64,000 nt of DNA, taken from contig NZ_JALKAC010000006.1 of NCBI RefSeq assembly GCF_024171645.1, positions 62,001 to 126,000 of the forward strand. The letters run 5' to 3'. The DNA comes from Flavobacterium sp. HSC-32F16. GTDB taxonomy: Bacteria; Bacteroidota; Bacteroidia; Flavobacteriales; Flavobacteriaceae. Position 1 is the first letter of the stretch, and every line of letters starts with the position of its first letter. A program made the position numbers and the translations under genes. This document shows, piece by piece, positions 61,921 to 64,000 of the stretch. The notes beneath the pieces are model-generated. The model saw nothing but the letters and a program-made list of their open reading frames with translations, was not told where the DNA came from and made no database searches.

Positions 61921-61924
61921 AATT

Positions 61925-62512
61925 ATGGCAATATATAAATTCGACGAAGTACTAAATGACCTAATGGATTATTTCATTTTAGGCGATCCAGATTATCTGC
62001 TTCAATATAAAATAGAAAATAACCTTCCAGATGATCTGCTGACGGAATTCACAACAGAAGAAACCGGAGATCAGGTTGTGGAAGAAGGCGTAATAGTACC
62101 AATGATAGGAATTGAAAATTATCCTTATACGGTTTATTTCAATTTGTCAAATGAAACGCCTGAATTGTTAAAACCTGAAAATGAGGTACAACACCACCGA
62201 GATGGATATTGTTTGAAAGTTGTGAATGGTAAAATTTATCTTTATACAATTCCGTATTTAAGAGATTTTACAGAAACAAGAATCGATACATTAAAGAAGT
62301 ATAAACACGCTGCTATAGAACTGCCAAACGGCTGGTATGCAGTTACAATTTTGGCCGGATTAACCAAACAGCTTTTCGAAGTAGAAAACGTTTCGGGTGA
62401 AACAGAAGTATTTGAAAGTATGGAGCCTACTTTTGAATTCATATTAAAACCTTCTTCGGAAAAACCAGATTATACGGCTGATTTTACGTATCCTTTTAAA
62501 GTTGAAGCATAA
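61925..62512 (+). CDS. Unrecognised acidic protein in the immunity-like block
   Basis: From the ATG at 61925 (MAIYKFDEVLNDLMDYF) it has 195 residues, cytosolic and acidic. An in-frame upstream ATG would overlap the DKNYY gene. NYPYTVYFNLSNETPELLKPENEVQHHRDGYCLKVVNGKIYLYTIPYLRDFTE and LPNGWYAVTILAGL mark a beta-rich domain. I do not recognise the family. The 4-bp spacing from the DKNYY gene implies translation coupling. Confidence 0.78.
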   Translation: MAIYKFDEVLNDLMDYFILGDPDYLLQYKIENNLPDDLLTEFTTEETGDQVVEEGVIVPMIGIENYPYTVYFNLSNETPELLKPENEVQHHRDGYCLKVVNGKIYLYTIPYLRDFTETRIDTLKKYKHAAIELPNGWYAVTILAGLTKQLFEVENVSGETEVFESMEPTFEFILKPSSEKPDYTADFTYPFKVEA

Positions 62513-62557
62513 AAAAAAATCGAATTTATATTATTCGAAAAAGACATAAGAATAAAT

Positions 62558-62875
62558 ATGAAAATGTACATTTTAGTTAAACAGGGTGTTCCAGATAAAT
62601 TTGTTCCTGTAATAACGGCACACGCTTCTTTAGCATGTTTTAGAAAGTTTGAACAAAATGAGAATATGCAAAAGTGGATCAACGGAATATTCAAAAAAGT
62701 GGTTTGTATCGTTTCTGAGAAAGAATTTGAGAATGCAAAAAATGAATCAGAAAACCTTGTATTGACAGAATCCGCATTAGAAAACAAAGAAGTTTGTATT
62801 GCATTTGTACCACGCGAAGAATATTCTAAAATGTTTAAGTTTTTTAGAATGTGGACACCGCAGGATAATTTATAA
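62558..62875 (+). CDS. PTH2-like (peptidyl-tRNA hydrolase II fold) protein
   Basis: The protein has 105 residues. MKMYILVKQGVPDKFVPVITAHASLACFRKF, FKKVVCIVSEKEFENAK and LTESALENKEVCIAFVPREEYSKMFKFFRMW resemble the alpha/beta PTH2 fold, where a Lys in the first strand and the HA helix form part of the active site. It is shorter at the C-terminus than archaeal PTH2. It may be an RNA or tRNA-ester related enzyme; it is the only possibly enzymatic member of this block. It starts 45 bp after the previous gene and ends 2 bp before the Imm19-like gene. Confidence 0.72.
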   Translation: MKMYILVKQGVPDKFVPVITAHASLACFRKFEQNENMQKWINGIFKKVVCIVSEKEFENAKNESENLVLTESALENKEVCIAFVPREEYSKMFKFFRMWTPQDNL

Positions 62876-62877
62876 GT

Positions 62878-63531
62878 ATGAAGAAACAGATAGCAATAGA
62901 AGATCTTAAGCAAAATACCTTTTTCTGGAAATTTTATTTCTGCTGGTCAAGAGGTTATGATGAAAAGGAAGAAATAAATATTGATGAAGTTTTAGAAGTT
63001 GTAGAAACGGATGAAACTAAAGCTTACGAATGGGAATACTTGTTTTTTAATCAGGCTGATATAGAAGAAAATCCAAGATACATTGCAGAAAAGCTTACCG
63101 ATAATTTAAATTATGCGATTGAATTTCAGGAATATGAAATCAATTTTTTCCTGAATGATATTTATATAGGCAATTTAGGAGGACATTTTGAAGCGTGGTT
63201 TTTTACATTAGATGAATTACTGGCCTTTGAAAAATATCCTTTTTTGTTGCTGCTTTTTCTGCCTGTGACAGGAATACAAGAAAATCAGAAATCTATTTTA
63301 AAACCCATAATTACAAAACATTTGGAAGCGATTCCAAAATTTGAAACACAGTCTGAATATATTGCTGATTGTATTTTAAATGGTTTAATTATGGAATCTC
63401 CATTTCAGGAAACAGACGAAATTGGTTTAACCAATAATCAAAATCATAGCGTGAGAAATGTAAAAGCCTATCCGCGTTATAGAGAAGATGTGATAGAATT
63501 GAATAAGGTTTTGGCTTCTTTTAAAAAGTAG
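62878..63531 (+). CDS. Imm19-like immunity protein
   Basis: The protein has 217 residues. YIGNLGGHFEAWFFTLDELLAFEKYPFLLLLFLPVTGIQ matches what I recall of the Imm19 family (GGHFEAW...TW.EL) of polymorphic-toxin immunity proteins. It starts 2 bp after the PTH2-like gene stop. It is the last gene of the plus-strand block. No toxin gene is adjacent in the window. Confidence 0.8.
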   Translation: MKKQIAIEDLKQNTFFWKFYFCWSRGYDEKEEINIDEVLEVVETDETKAYEWEYLFFNQADIEENPRYIAEKLTDNLNYAIEFQEYEINFFLNDIYIGNLGGHFEAWFFTLDELLAFEKYPFLLLLFLPVTGIQENQKSILKPIITKHLEAIPKFETQSEYIADCILNGLIMESPFQETDEIGLTNNQNHSVRNVKAYPRYREDVIELNKVLASFKK

Positions 63532-63539
63532 ATTTTCAA

Positions 63540-63690
63540 AGTCCCGAAGGAGTGCATCATATTACAGCAGCGAATTTTAATCCGTTGTAAAAATATCGCC
63601 CACGTTTATAAAGTTCCATAGGAACGACTTCAACAAAAACCTTTGTATCTTTATTCTGAACTTTTGGATCTCAAAAAAAACTCCATTAAA
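63540..63690. repeat. Degenerate intergenic repeat, copy B
   Basis: It contains cccgaaggagtg, tccgttgtaaaaatat and the small dyad GTTCC-ATA-GGAAC, then caaaaaaaactcc. The order of shared words matches copy A at 61020-61125. Together the copies flank the four genes from DKNYY to Imm19. Confidence 0.5.
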
Positions 63691-63723
63691 CTTTTATTAA
63701 CAAAAAGTAAGATTCCATTAGTT

Positions 63724-63731
63724 TATATTTG
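63724..63731 (+). promoter_or_regulatory. -7 box of the thioredoxin gene
   Basis: TATATTTG lies 35 bp before the start codon and fits TAnnTTTG. No clear -33 TTG is placed at the right distance. Confidence 0.5.
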
Positions 63732-63765
63732 TAAGGCACAAATTAATCCTAAAGCGTTGCAGCTC

Positions 63766-64000
63766 ATGAAAATCAAGTCTTTTTTGTATATATTTCTTTT
63801 TGGCGTTTTTTCAATTTCAGCTTACAGCCAGAATGTGAAGCTTTTAAATATAGATCAGCTTAATGAAAGAATTAAAAACGGAAAAGACAGCACGTATGTG
63901 GTGAACTTCTGGGCAACGTGGTGTGCGCCATGTATTAAAGAACTGCCGCATTTTGAAAAACTAAGCACTGAACACAAATCAGAAAAACTAGCTGTTTTAT
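63766..64000 (+). CDS. Thioredoxin/TlpA-family protein (cut by window edge)
   Basis: The frame from ATG 63766 runs off the right edge after 78 residues. A signal peptide (MKIKSFLYIFLFGVFSISAYSQ) is followed by a thioredoxin start (YVVNFWATWCAPCIKELPHFEKL) with the CAPC active site. It is an exported thiol-disulfide protein of the TlpA/ResA type. The C-terminal half is not visible. It has its own promoter, so it is separate from the immunity-like block. Confidence 0.92.
   Translation, partial: MKIKSFLYIFLFGVFSISAYSQNVKLLNIDQLNERIKNGKDSTYVVNFWATWCAPCIKELPHFEKLSTEHKSEKLAVL

Noticed and set aside
62470-62913. Long open frame on the minus strand over the PTH2-like gene
   Set aside because: It overlaps the better-supported plus-strand genes and has Phe/Ser-rich composition typical of an antisense shadow.
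54480-63531. A toxin gene within the immunity-like block
   Set aside because: No protein shows Rhs/YD repeats, a WXG or LXG head, a PAAR or T9SS tail, or nuclease, deaminase or pore motifs. All have the character of cytosolic immunity proteins.
1-64000. tRNA, rRNA, insertion sequence, prophage or origin
   Set aside because: No cloverleaf-like, rRNA-like, transposase, integrase, phage structural or dnaA-box-cluster signal was recognised by eye in the window.

Overview
The window looks like a chromosomal segment of a soil or freshwater Flavobacterium (Bacteroidota) close to F. johnsoniae. The evidence is the AT-rich composition, A-rich start contexts without Shine-Dalgarno sites, TAnnTTTG-type -7 promoter boxes, several SusC/SusD pairs, type IX secretion (T9SS) C-terminal tails, a hybrid two-component regulator, and many palindromic intergenic sequences of the kind common in flavobacteria. 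No rRNA, tRNA, CRISPR array, transposase, phage gene or origin was seen.

Region 1 (1-22.3 kb, mostly minus strand) is a polysaccharide utilisation locus (PUL) for an acidic polymer. In transcription order it holds a YhcH/YiaL-family protein, an SDR oxidoreductase, mannonate dehydratase UxuA and a pectate-lyase-like beta-helix protein. A hybrid two-component sensor follows, then SusC, SusD, a GH88 unsaturated-uronyl hydrolase, a GH2, a jelly-roll lyase-like T9SS protein and a second GH2 cut by the window edge. A LacI-type regulator without an ordinary start codon and a DUF4861 protein with a TTG start lie beside it. A LacI-like palindrome sits at the predicted start point of the UxuA operon. 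The set fits a polymer rich in glucuronate; the exact substrate is not readable from sequence.

Region 2 (22.4-23.7 kb) holds a Nudix hydrolase and a HAD phosphatase.

Region 3 (23.8-42.6 kb) is a secreted-depolymerase cluster. It has a membrane-spanning propeller/LuxR regulator without a kinase, a very modular GH16, a GH64, a GH18 chitinase, a metzincin protease, a metallophosphoesterase and, on the other strand, a Ca-dependent PI-PLC-like protein. GH64 and the protease share a 1,098-bp C-terminal cassette (beta/gamma-crystallin, ricin B, CBM6) without length change. Beta-1,3-glucan, chitin, protein and phospholipid are all present in fungal and oomycete envelopes, so lysis of such cells is a plausible joint role.

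Region 4 (42.8-49.5 kb) is an ECF sigma - FecR - STN-bearing SusC - SusD uptake and signalling unit.

Region 5 (49.9-54.4 kb) holds small accessory or stress-type genes: a STAS-like protein, two small membrane proteins, an acidic repeat protein with a possibly broken 5' end, a CinA-C protein, a DUF1877 protein, and a divergent DsbA-like/HxlR pair.

Region 6 (54.5-63.5 kb) is a one-directional block of 13 mostly tightly packed, acidic, cytosolic genes. SUKH (SMI1/KNR4) members, YwqG/DUF1963, DUF6985-like, DUF6138-like, DKNYY and Imm19-like proteins resemble polymorphic-toxin immunity families, but no toxin gene is visible. It is the best candidate in the window for an under-described system: an immunity bank. 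A thioredoxin-family gene starts at the right edge.
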